8,004 nucleotides of DNA from a bacterium (GCA_030635025.1 DAOVZQ010000101.1:1-8004), one strand, 5' to 3'. Counted from the first letter of the stretch, positions 1 through 7,491 are shown. The notes: generated by a model from the letters alone, not told the origin. Numbers and translations are program-made.

Positions 1-463
1 AGCGCCAGTCCTCGCCGCTGGATGCGGAATAGTAGAGGTCGCCCTGGATGCCGTAGGGATTGACGACGAACTCGTAGGCGTTGGCCGCGTCGCCGAACGT
101 GTCCACGCAGAGCATGACGTTGTCGTCCTGGAAGATCTTGTCGCGTGGACAGAGCGAGGCCCGGACCTTCGATGGGTCGTCGTAGCAGATGAAAGCCACG
201 TATACGTTCTGGTGGTCGTAGGTAATGAAGGCCTTCGTGTCCACGGGAGGCTCGACCTGGTCGCCGGGGTTATGCTCGGCGAAGTTGTCGGCTACGGCCG
301 CGCCGACCCAGCCCGCGTCGTCCAGGCGGCCGTCTATCGTGATGGCGCCGAGGGCCTGAGTGACGGTCATTTCCGGATGGTAGACGGGTACGAACTCGGC
401 GCCGGACGATGTCGCGGCGAGGACCAGAAACAGGGCGCTTCGAATGATCATCATTCGTCTCAT
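1..463 (-). CDS. Exported protein with CBM9-like N-terminal domain (DUF5916-type), 5' part only
   Basis: The reading frame is open from the ATG (complement of 461-463) to the left edge, giving 154 codons without a stop; the C-terminal part lies outside the window. A good Shine-Dalgarno AAGGAG (complement of 473-478) sits 9 nt before the ATG and fixes the start. Residues 1-22 form a signal peptide: basic MRRMM, a hydrophobic core around 6-17, and a likely cut after SSGA. Residues 43-52 read IDGRLDDAGW, the hallmark opening of family-9 carbohydrate-binding-like domains, followed by the strand YDHQNVYVAFICYDDP (82-97) and by DNVMLCVDTFGD and YEFVVNPYGIQGD (to about 142), all typical of that fold. 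In DUF5916 proteins this domain precedes a large C-terminal region predicted to be a beta-barrel. Inference: a periplasmic or outer-membrane protein of unknown role, possibly binding sugars or polymers. The family call is fairly sure; the DUF5916 part cannot be seen here. Confidence 0.8.
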   Translation of the reverse strand, partial: MRRMMIIRSALFLVLAATSSGAEFVPVYHPEMTVTQALGAITIDGRLDDAGWVGAAVADNFAEHNPGDQVEPPVDTKAFITYDHQNVYVAFICYDDPSKVRASLCPRDKIFQDDNVMLCVDTFGDAANAYEFVVNPYGIQGDLYYSASSGEDWR

Positions 464-649
464 GCTCGAGGACTCCTTCGTTGCGTATTCGCGTCGGGCC
501 CTGACAAAATCGACAGGCGCGATATCACAACAACGCAACGAGTTGTGAGATGTTGCGAGATAATTTTCAACGCTTGGGGAGGGCTGTGCGGGGGACGGAT
601 TTCGGCTTCGATTACACTTTGACGTCACGGACTCGGCAAAGGTTTGACC
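464..649. other. Intergenic region with a cluster of short inverted repeats
   Basis: This 186-bp gap lies between the 3' end of the ABC operon and the start of the CBM9-like gene, both on the minus strand, so it should hold a terminator for the first and a promoter for the second. I see no convincing hairpin-plus-T-tract terminator and no clear -35/-10 pair. It does hold TCACAAC (525-531) facing GTTGTGA (542-548), interleaved with CGCAAC (534-539) facing GTTGCG (552-557), plus further GTTGCG/CAACGC half-sites at 480-485 and 568-573. These could be operator half-sites or RNA stems in the leader. Confidence 0.4.
473..478 (-). promoter_or_regulatory. Ribosome binding site of the CBM9-like protein gene
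   Basis: The complement of CTCCTT reads AAGGAG, 9 nt before the ATG at 463. It decides the start of a gene whose 3' end is outside the window. Confidence 0.75.
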
Positions 650-1427
650 TTAAAGATCACGACGTTCGAACGCTCTCACGGCCAGCGCCGTAAGCAGGAT
701 GGACAACCCGACGAAAGCCGCGGCCGTCATCCACGAGAGCTCTCCGCTCAGGGTCACACCGACACGATGGTGGGCGAAAATCGATATGGGTTTCCATCCC
801 GCCAGAGCCGGCGAGATCAACCGGACCGTCTCGAAGACATAGCTGCCGATAACCACGCCGCCCGCGAGCATGGCCGCGTGACGGCTCGTCTTCAGGGCGC
901 ACGATCCGAACAGGGCCAGCGCTATGAAGAGCCAGGTCGGTGGCAGACCGTTCAGGGTCGCGTTGACCAGATAGACGGTGTTGACGTCGGCGCCGACCGC
1001 GGCGCAGGCGACGATCAGGCCCCCCGCGATGGTCCCGGCGATGATCGCGACGGCCGTGGCCAGGGCCAGGTACTTTTCCAGCACCACGCGGCGGCGGGTG
1101 ATCGGCAGCGCCAGCAGCATGTCGCCTGTCTTGTCTTCAACTTCGCCGGTCAGCGCGCGTGAGGCCTGTGAGATTCCAATCACCGACAGCAACAGCGGAA
1201 GAATATCGAAGAGCTTCATCTTGAGGAAGCCTTCCAGGGTGAAGACCGCGTCGATGTCGCCCAGGAAGGTCTTCATGACCGGCGGCAGGCTCTTCAGGAA
1301 GGTCAGCAACTCGGGCAGTTTCTGGAAGGCGGGGAAGAAGATCACGTTGAGCGCGCCGGCGGCCGCCAGACCCAATCCCCAGGCCAGGATCAGGCCGCGC
1401 AGGTCGCGCAGGGTCTTCAGGTAGATA

Positions 1428-1438
<11 letters not shown>
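650..1438 (-). CDS. ABC-2 type transporter permease
   Basis: This 262-residue protein is the membrane subunit of an ABC exporter and pairs with the ATPase just upstream. About six hydrophobic segments can be read, near residues 13-34, 79-95, 124-150, 168-181, 187-205 and 236-256. Between the second and third lies the cytoplasmic stretch LTGEVEDKTGDMLLALPITR (97-116), which matches the ABC-2 permease pattern in which an acidic patch is followed by LLALPISR and then a lysine-containing helix start. The C-terminus FERRDL is also usual for these permeases. The start ATG overlaps the 3' end of the ATPase gene by 11 bp, with its own ribosome binding site GGGAGG nine bases upstream inside that gene, so the two are translated together. 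The substrate cannot be read from sequence; relatives export antibiotics, peptides or sodium. Family assignment is sure, substrate unknown. Confidence 0.9.
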
Positions 1439-2336
<898 letters not shown>

Positions 2337-2475
2337 GGCAGAAGTCGACTTTCACTCATTCTCGGAATGGTCTCCATATGGTCATCACCGAATAACACTC
2401 GCCTCAACATCATTCAGTAGAGCATAGTCGGTTGATCCGGAAAAGACACGATCACAGCGACAGGACCAAAGCCAC
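2337..2475. promoter_or_regulatory. Divergent promoter region between ABC operon and symporter
   Basis: This 139-bp gap separates two divergent genes and must carry promoters for both. It is visibly richer in A/T than the flanking genes. It contains a short palindrome CATTC-TCG-GAATG (2357-2369) and the 8-bp palindrome CCATATGG (2374-2381), which might be operator sites for the ABC operon. I could not find a convincing -35/-10 pair with correct spacing on either strand. Confidence 0.4.
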
Positions 2476-4035
2476 ATGCTCGACGGACTCATCATTCTGG
2501 CCTACTTCGCGACGGTCATGGTCGTGGCCGTGCGTGCGCGTCTGGGCAAGGACGCCACCTCGGAACAATACTTCGCCGGCGGACGCAACCTGCGCTGGTG
2601 GTCGATCGCCGCGTCGACGATCGCCACCAACCTGCACGCGGGCCATTTTCTGGCGGTCATCGGTTCGGCCTACGCCTTTGGTCTGGCCCAGGCCAACTTC
2701 GAGTTGAACGCGGTGTTCGGACTGATCATCGCGGCCTTCGTCTTCGTGCCTCTGTACCTGCGTGCGCGCGTCGTGACCATCACCCAGTATTTCGAGCTCA
2801 AATTCGGCGCACAGGTGGCCACCACCTATTCGCTGTTGATGATGTTCCTCTACGGCACTCTGTATCTGGGCGGGACCCTGTTCTGGGGCGGCTACGCCCT
2901 GGAAATCCTCTACGGCGACGCGCTCCAGGCGACCATCGGCGGTTCGCCGGGACTGCGCATCTGCATGATGATCGTGTTGCTGGGCGGCTTCTCGGCGACC
3001 TACACCTATTTCGGTGGGCTCGGAGCCGTTGTCCGCACCGACATCGTGCAGTTCGTGCTGTTGCTGGGCGGCGGGCTGACGGTCACGTTCCTGGCCGTGA
3101 ACGAACTGGGCGGCTGGGGTGAATTCCAATCGACCCTGGGCGACCGCATGCATCTGCATCTGCCCAACGACCACAAGCAGTTGCCGTGGCTGGGTATCGT
3201 GGCCATGCACCTGTTGAACCTGCAGTACTGGGGTTGCAACCAGGTGATCCTGCAACGCTCTTTGGCCGCGCGTAGCCTGCGTGACGCCCAGATCGGCCTG
3301 CTGGTCGGCGGCGCCTTCAAGTTCGTCACCGCGGCCATGCTGGTGTTGCCGGGCATCGCGCTGGTGGGAATCCTGGGTCGCGAGAATGCACTGGCTGATC
3401 CCGACCAGGCCTATATCCGCATTGTCGAGTTGTTGTTGTCGCCGGGTGTGAAGGGGCTTGTGCTGTGTGGGCTCTTCGCGTCGTTGATGAGCAGCGTGGA
3501 TTCTATCTTCAATTCCATATCCACCTTGTGGTCGGTGGACATCTACAAGCGACGGATCAGACCCGAGGCCACCGACTCCCAGGTTGTGGCCATGGGCCGC
3601 CGGGCGATCCTCGGCACGTTGACGATCGGTGTCCTGTTCGGCTTCGCCTTCGCCTACGTCAAGCTGGCCAATCCCGAGTTTCCGCTGGACCCCTTCTTCA
3701 AGAAGGCCAGCTACTTCATCAAGAACGGGTTCGTGGTGCTGATCGCTTCCGCGGTCTTCCTGGTCAATCCGTCGCGGCGGTTGGTATGGGCGGGGCTGGT
3801 GTTGACGATTCCGATCACCGTTGCGCTGAATCTGATCTTCGCCGATACGCCGTACCTGATTCTTACCAGCGTGATCATCATATCGGCGTTTCTGGTGGTG
3901 GCGGTGCCGACGATCGCGCGTAACGGTTGGCGGTTGGGCGGGGACGGGTTGATCCGGGTAGCCTCGCCCGGGATCGGGTGGTTCGGGGTCGTGTTGGGCG
4001 TGTTGCTGGTGGCGACACATATCGTATTTCATTGA
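2476..4035 (+). CDS. Solute:sodium symporter (SSS family, SGLT-like)
   Basis: This 519-residue inner-membrane protein imports a solute together with sodium. It is hydrophobic throughout with roughly 13-14 membrane segments. Family landmarks appear in order: EQYFAGGRNLRWW (30-42), then STIATNLHAGHF (47-58) at the first unwound helix; ITQYFELKFG (102-111); YTYFGGLGAVVRTDIVQF (176-193); YWGCNQVILQRSLAARS (251-267), close to the SGLT pattern YWCTDQVIVQR; and LFASLMSSVDSIFNS (333-347), where S339 and S340 align by motif with the sodium-site serines of vSGLT; then WSVDIYKR (352-359). The pattern favours the sugar-type branch, but the transported solute is not determined. The start has a weak AGGA 10 nt upstream. 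G or C ends 25 of the first 30 codons, markedly more than in the porin-like gene downstream. It is probably monocistronic. Confidence 0.92.
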   Translation: MLDGLIILAYFATVMVVAVRARLGKDATSEQYFAGGRNLRWWSIAASTIATNLHAGHFLAVIGSAYAFGLAQANFELNAVFGLIIAAFVFVPLYLRARVVTITQYFELKFGAQVATTYSLLMMFLYGTLYLGGTLFWGGYALEILYGDALQATIGGSPGLRICMMIVLLGGFSATYTYFGGLGAVVRTDIVQFVLLLGGGLTVTFLAVNELGGWGEFQSTLGDRMHLHLPNDHKQLPWLGIVAMHLLNLQYWGCNQVILQRSLAARSLRDAQIGLLVGGAFKFVTAAMLVLPGIALVGILGRENALADPDQAYIRIVELLLSPGVKGLVLCGLFASLMSSVDSIFNSISTLWSVDIYKRRIRPEATDSQVVAMGRRAILGTLTIGVLFGFAFAYVKLANPEFPLDPFFKKASYFIKNGFVVLIASAVFLVNPSRRLVWAGLVLTIPITVALNLIFADTPYLILTSVIIISAFLVVAVPTIARNGWRLGGDGLIRVASPGIGWFGVVLGVLLVATHIVFH

Positions 4036-4320
4036 GCGGGATGCCTAAGGTCTGCCAGTCCCTGTCCATGGTTCCGGCAATGAGACTCTATCGGAGGCAC
4101 GTCGATATAGAGGGATAAGGCCCGGTGAATGAAATTGCAGTCGAATACGTCTTTTCGGTAACTGGATAAAAAAACTCCCCAATACTTCTAAAGCCACCGC
4201 CGCTTTCGACCGAAATGCCTAGTAATTAAGTATGTGTTGTTGCTGGATTGGGCCACATCAGTCACCGGCCGTTTGCAGCCTGGGATGCGCCCATCGAGCA
4301 AGGCGATGAGGAGGGCGAAT
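4036..4320. other. A/T-richer intergenic region before the porin-like gene
   Basis: These 285 bp must end the symporter transcript and start the three-gene porin/binding protein/chemoreceptor unit. An imperfect hairpin pairs CTCTAT (4086-4091) with ATAGAG (4107-4112), but no T-tract follows, so it is a poor terminator. The part from about 4120 to 4240 is A/T-rich with a run of seven A's near 4168-4174, a plausible promoter zone, though no well-spaced -35/-10 pair, sigma-54 site, Pho box or known riboswitch could be recognised. An open frame extends upstream to 4234, but I treat that part as untranslated leader. Confidence 0.4.
4308..4314 (+). promoter_or_regulatory. Ribosome binding site that fixes the porin-like gene start
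   Basis: GAGGAGG lies 6 nt before the ATG at 4321. This, plus the signal peptide that begins exactly there, rejects the longer in-frame start at 4234, which would bury the signal peptide behind 29 polar residues. Confidence 0.85.
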
Positions 4321-5481
4321 ATGGCAAATCTACTTAAGACCGGAATGTTGCTGGTCATCGTTTCCATTAGCTCATTCACGCTGGCCGGGGAACCGGGCGA
4401 TGTCGTGATTCATGGAACTGGCGGCTGGGCCGTAGGTCATTCCGACCAGTACGACTATCTGCAGGGTGAAGGAGCGGGGGACCATCAATGGCGGAACGTA
4501 GACTTAATGCTCAACCTCTACAGTTCTCCGAGTGAAAACCTGAGAATCAACACGCAATTATGGTACGAAATCGAAGGTGAAGAAACGGAAGCCGAGCTCG
4601 AGGTGGCGTTCGTGGAATGGACCCTGAACGAATACCTGCGTTTCAAGTGCGGGCTCTCTCGAGTCCCGTTCGGAGTCTATGCGGATATTTTCGATATCGG
4701 AACCCTCAGACCGTTCTATCACTTGCCGCAGTCGGTCTACGGTTCCGTCGGCATCGTTCCCGAGGGATACGCGGGCATAGGGCTCTGGGGACAGACGGGC
4801 GACGAGTGGCAAATCGTCTACGACCTGTATGTCGGAGGCATGATAGTACCGGATTTAGACGTTTACAGGATGTTCATCGACGCTGACGGGGGAGACGGCG
4901 GGATGGAAGAATCCGAAGAGTTGGAGAGTGAGAATGATGTGCGGGACATCGTCGGCGGGCATCTCGTGATCTCGACGCCCCTGAAAGGTCTGTCCTTCGG
5001 CTTTTCGGCCTTCTCCGGGAAGCCCATGCCGGATGAGGAGGGCGCCGAAGTCGATGCCGCGAACCCGGCTTGGGGCGACCATACGGTTCATGGGGTTCAG
5101 CTCGAGTACAGGGCCGATTCCCTTATGCTGAGAACGGAATACACCTTCGCCGACAAGGATGAGGATATCAAATCCTATTATGTCGAACTGGCTTATGCGT
5201 TTTACGGAAAATGGCAGGTGGCCGGGCGCTATGAAGCCGTCGAAATCGATCCCGTTGCGGAGATCGCCACGAACGCGCAGTCACTGCTGGACCACGAGGA
5301 CAGAGTGATCGGCCTCAACTACTGGCTGAACCCGTATGCCGTGATCAAATTCGCCTACCACGATATCGAGGGAAACATGCTCACCCACCCCGAAGGGAGT
5401 GAGATCATGGAGGCTGTGGAGGCGGACGAGCTCGATGAAAGCAATAGTATGGTCAGTCTTGGTGTTCAGTTCAGTTTCTAG
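4321..5481 (+). CDS. Porin-like outer-membrane beta-barrel protein
   Basis: With the ATG at 4321 the product has 386 residues. Residues 1-22 are a signal peptide (MANLLKTG, a hydrophobic core, cut after FTLA). The mature part has repeated alternating polar/hydrophobic strands with many aromatic residues and ends SLGVQFSF, with the terminal phenylalanine expected for outer-membrane insertion by the BAM machinery. The segment LRFKCGLSRVPFGVYADIFD and the following RPFYHLPQSVYG (roughly 105-145) resembles the 'G+ ... PFGLY ... RPFY LP QS Y' pattern of porins found beside small phosphate-binding-like proteins. The protein is unusually acidic, with 11 Asp/Glu in 23 residues at 187-209, probably an outer loop. 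Only 17 bp separate it from the next gene, so it is probably the first gene of an operon. It likely forms a solute channel, but which solute is unknown. The barrel call is good; true porin activity is inferred. Confidence 0.78.
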   Translation: MANLLKTGMLLVIVSISSFTLAGEPGDVVIHGTGGWAVGHSDQYDYLQGEGAGDHQWRNVDLMLNLYSSPSENLRINTQLWYEIEGEETEAELEVAFVEWTLNEYLRFKCGLSRVPFGVYADIFDIGTLRPFYHLPQSVYGSVGIVPEGYAGIGLWGQTGDEWQIVYDLYVGGMIVPDLDVYRMFIDADGGDGGMEESEELESENDVRDIVGGHLVISTPLKGLSFGFSAFSGKPMPDEEGAEVDAANPAWGDHTVHGVQLEYRADSLMLRTEYTFADKDEDIKSYYVELAYAFYGKWQVAGRYEAVEIDPVAEIATNAQSLLDHEDRVIGLNYWLNPYAVIKFAYHDIEGNMLTHPEGSEIMEAVEADELDESNSMVSLGVQFSF

Positions 5482-5482
5482 G

Positions 5483-5489
5483 AAGGGAG
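5483..5489 (+). promoter_or_regulatory. Ribosome binding site supporting a TTG start
   Basis: AAGGGAG, directly after the stop of the porin-like gene, lies 9 nt before the TTG at 5499. It supports translation from this rare start codon; the next in-frame ATG (5526) would remove half of the signal peptide. Confidence 0.7.
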
Positions 5490-5498
5490 AGTGCCGTC

Positions 5499-5954
5499 TT
5501 GAAGATCATCATTCACGTCCTGCTGATGCTCATCACGGCACTGTTCGTGTGCGGTGTATCCAATGCCCAAGAGCATGAATCCGGTGATGGTCCCGCATAC
5601 ATGATCATTATCAACGAAGCAAACCCCACGACGTCCATGGCCAGGTCGGGTGTGGCCAAGCTCTTCCTGAAGAAGTCCGGCAAGTGGGGCGACGGCGTCA
5701 AGGCCCTGCCAGTCGATCAGCATGAAGAATCGGTTATACGCGAAGCCTTTTCTAAAAACGTTCTCCATAAGAGCGTGTCATCGGTGATCAGCTACTGGCA
5801 GCAACAGGTGTTTTCCGGACGCGCCATTCCACCTCCGGAGAAAGCCACGGACGAAGAGATTCTGATCTATGTGAAGGCTAACCGCGGAGCCATCGGATAT
5901 GTGCGTGGCGATACCGTCGCCGCAGGCGTGAAGGTGATCGATGTCCTTGATTAG
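5499..5954 (+). CDS. Small secreted phosphate-binding-like (PstS-like) domain protein
   Basis: This 151-residue exported protein starts at TTG, supported by an AAGGGAG site and by an intact signal peptide (MKIIIHVLLMLITALFVCGVSNA, residues 1-23). The mature part matches the short PstS-like/PBP-like domain family: IIINEANPTTSM (36-47), VAKLFLKKSGKWGDG (52-66), LPVDQHEES (70-78) with IREAFSKNVLHKS (80-92), then SYWQQQVFSGRAIPPPE (98-114) and ANRGAIGYV (127-135). Full-length PstS proteins are about twice as long with two lobes; here only one compact domain is present and no Pst permease or ATPase gene is near. It is therefore unlikely to feed an adjacent importer. Sitting between a barrel and a chemoreceptor, it may present a ligand to the receptor (inference). 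Cys18 lies in the signal region but not in a proper lipobox, so a soluble periplasmic protein is expected. Confidence 0.85.
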   Translation: MKIIIHVLLMLITALFVCGVSNAQEHESGDGPAYMIIINEANPTTSMARSGVAKLFLKKSGKWGDGVKALPVDQHEESVIREAFSKNVLHKSVSSVISYWQQQVFSGRAIPPPEKATDEEILIYVKANRGAIGYVRGDTVAAGVKVIDVLD

Positions 5955-5988
5955 GAACATCACTAGACCGCCGAGCGAACCCGCTTCA

Positions 5989-6006
5989 ATGAAACGTGTG
6001 CCCTGA
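5989..6006 (+). other. Five-codon mini-ORF overlapping the chemoreceptor start
   Basis: ATG AAA CGT GTG CCC TGA encodes MKRVP, and the final A of its stop codon is the first base of the chemoreceptor's ATG. No Shine-Dalgarno is visible in front of either start. It could couple translation or be chance. Confidence 0.25.
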
Positions 6007-7421
6007 TGAAGTTCAGACACAAGATCGCCATGCTGCCTCTGATCGCGACCCTGACGTTCGTCGCGATCCTCCTGGTGAGTTGGCGCGGCAGCGTGCGGAA
6101 CGAGAACCTCATGGTACAGATCGAAAGCGGTTATTTCCCTGCATCCGAACTCAGTCGAGATCTCGACGAGACACTTGTGGCAATCCAACACGGCCTGCAG
6201 GACGCGGTGATGTCTTCCGAGCGGGACCTGTTGCAGGAGACGGACGACCTGCATGAGTTCTTCCAGTCTCGACTACGGGATGCGAAAACCGTAACCACGC
6301 TCGATCCTGATCAAATGACGGAATTCGCAACCCAGATGAGCCGTTACTACGCCCTGGCCCGAAAGACCTCCCTGCGTATGATGGAGAGGGAAACGGGTGA
6401 AGACATGATGGCCGCCATGGAGGACATGCGGACGAGCTACAACGCACTTCAGCAACGGCTCGTCACATTTAAGGAAAACCAGAAAAAGAGCATGGAGGAT
6501 TCGTTCCGGACGACACGGGATTATCGCAGAAAAGATATGGGCGTGACGTTGGGAAGCATTGTCGCCTGTATCCTCCTGCTCGCCGTCACGTCCGTCGTCG
6601 TGATCCGCTCGGTCGCAGGACCTGTGACGCGCACCATAGAGGTCCTGACACGTAGCGCGGAACAGGTCGTTTTCGGTTCGGAATATGTCGCACAGGCGGG
6701 CCAAGACGTATCGCAAAGCGTTCACGAGCAGGCATCCTGTCTGGACGAGGTCTCGGTTTCCCTCAAGGACATGACCACGATTACCAAGCGGAATACGGAT
6801 CACGCAAGACAGGTGAGTGCCATAGCCAATGATGTCCGCGGCCATGCGGAAACAGGCCGGGAGGTGATGGAACGCATGTCCGTTGCCATCACGGAGATCA
6901 AACAGACTTCCGACAAGACCGCCGAAATAATCCAGACGGTCGATGAAATCGCATTCCAGACAAATCTGTTGGCGCTCAACGCCGCAGTCGAGGCAGCACG
7001 GGCCGGGGATGCAGGCAGAGGGTTTGCGGTCGTAGCCGCAGAAGTCCGGAGCCTGGCTCAACGCAGTGCTGCAGCCGCTCAAGATACCGCAGCGCTGATC
7101 GAAGAATCCCAGAAAAGCGCACACAACGGAGTTGCGACATCCAACGAGGTCGGCGCCATTCTCGACAAGGTCGGAGATATCTCCCGCAACATGACAAGCC
7201 TGATCACCGAAGTGGCCGGCGCCAGTGATCAACAAGTCCAAGGGATCGAGCGAGTGAATTCGGCGGTGGACCGGATGTATAAGGCGACTCGGTCGAATGC
7301 GGCCAGTGCGGAAAAAACCAACACGACCACCCAAGAGCTCTCCGCCCAGGCCGGCGAGCTCATGGATATGGTGAACGTCCTGACCGAAGTCGCAGGGGAT
7401 TCAAGGCCGCGTACCCGCTAG
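6006..7421 (+). CDS. Methyl-accepting chemotaxis protein
   Basis: This 471-residue transmembrane chemoreceptor signals to the CheA/CheW complex. Membrane helices lie at about 8-25 and 180-200 and enclose a periplasmic domain of about 150 residues, mostly helical and consistent with a four-helix bundle. After the second helix, RSVAGPVTRTIEVLTRSAEQ (201-220) looks like only the first part of a HAMP linker. The signalling hairpin is classical: DEIAFQTNLLALNAAVEAA (313-331), then RAGDAGRGFAVVAAEVRSLA (332-351), with E314, the N320/N325 region and R348 kept. Methylation helices are suggested by HEQASCLDEVSVSLKDM and by a symmetrical C-terminal stretch around RSNAASAEKT. There is no C-terminal pentapeptide tether for CheR/CheB. 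The periplasmic part has eight Met in residues 104-141. Start ATG 6006 is the only reasonable one, though its ribosome site is poor; it follows the binding protein gene by 51 bp and is probably cotranscribed. Ligand unknown. Confidence 0.94.
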   Translation: MKFRHKIAMLPLIATLTFVAILLVSWRGSVRNENLMVQIESGYFPASELSRDLDETLVAIQHGLQDAVMSSERDLLQETDDLHEFFQSRLRDAKTVTTLDPDQMTEFATQMSRYYALARKTSLRMMERETGEDMMAAMEDMRTSYNALQQRLVTFKENQKKSMEDSFRTTRDYRRKDMGVTLGSIVACILLLAVTSVVVIRSVAGPVTRTIEVLTRSAEQVVFGSEYVAQAGQDVSQSVHEQASCLDEVSVSLKDMTTITKRNTDHARQVSAIANDVRGHAETGREVMERMSVAITEIKQTSDKTAEIIQTVDEIAFQTNLLALNAAVEAARAGDAGRGFAVVAAEVRSLAQRSAAAAQDTAALIEESQKSAHNGVATSNEVGAILDKVGDISRNMTSLITEVAGASDQQVQGIERVNSAVDRMYKATRSNAASAEKTNTTTQELSAQAGELMDMVNVLTEVAGDSRPRTR

Positions 7422-7479
7422 ATATCTGCATCGTTATATGGGATCAGCAACTCTCTGAACATAACTCGAGGTATAGAAG

Positions 7480-7491
7480 TTACACGTGTAA
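7480..7491. promoter_or_regulatory. Perfect 12-bp palindrome, candidate operator
   Basis: TTACACGTGTAA is fully self-complementary, as expected for a dimeric repressor or activator site. TATAGA, resembling a -10 box, lies just before it at 7472-7477, so a bound protein would cover a transcription start there. The regulator is not known. Confidence 0.35.

Noticed and set aside
620..627. TGACGTCA 8-bp palindrome
   Set aside because: A single 8-bp palindrome of this kind is expected by chance, and the likeness to a eukaryotic CRE site has no meaning here.
639..651. Short hairpin AAGGT-TTG-ACCTT at the 3' end of the ABC operon, as a terminator
   Set aside because: The stem is only 5 bp and low in GC, overlaps the permease stop codon and has no proper T-tract on the minus strand.
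2452..4032. A 526-codon open frame on the minus strand, fully antisense to the symporter
   Set aside because: Its product is dominated by His, Gln, Arg, Asp and Gly with no domain, the usual mirror image of a high-GC hydrophobic gene; the plus-strand frame has clear SSS family motifs.
4234..4320. Longer start for the porin-like gene
   Set aside because: It would add 29 residues before the signal peptide and has no good ribosome site, whereas GAGGAGG precedes the ATG at 4321.
4036..4320. Pho box or c-di-GMP riboswitch before the porin-like gene
   Set aside because: I searched because of the PstS-like neighbour and the chemosensory context, but found no paired CTGTCAT repeats and no recognisable riboswitch core.
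5778..6254. Minus-strand frame of 158 codons across the binding protein/chemoreceptor junction
   Set aside because: It overlaps two well-supported genes, has no recognisable motif and no convincing ribosome site.
6273..7334. A 353-codon open frame antisense to the chemoreceptor
   Set aside because: No recognisable domain, and the plus strand carries an unmistakable chemoreceptor signalling hairpin. Long antisense frames are expected from the codon bias here.
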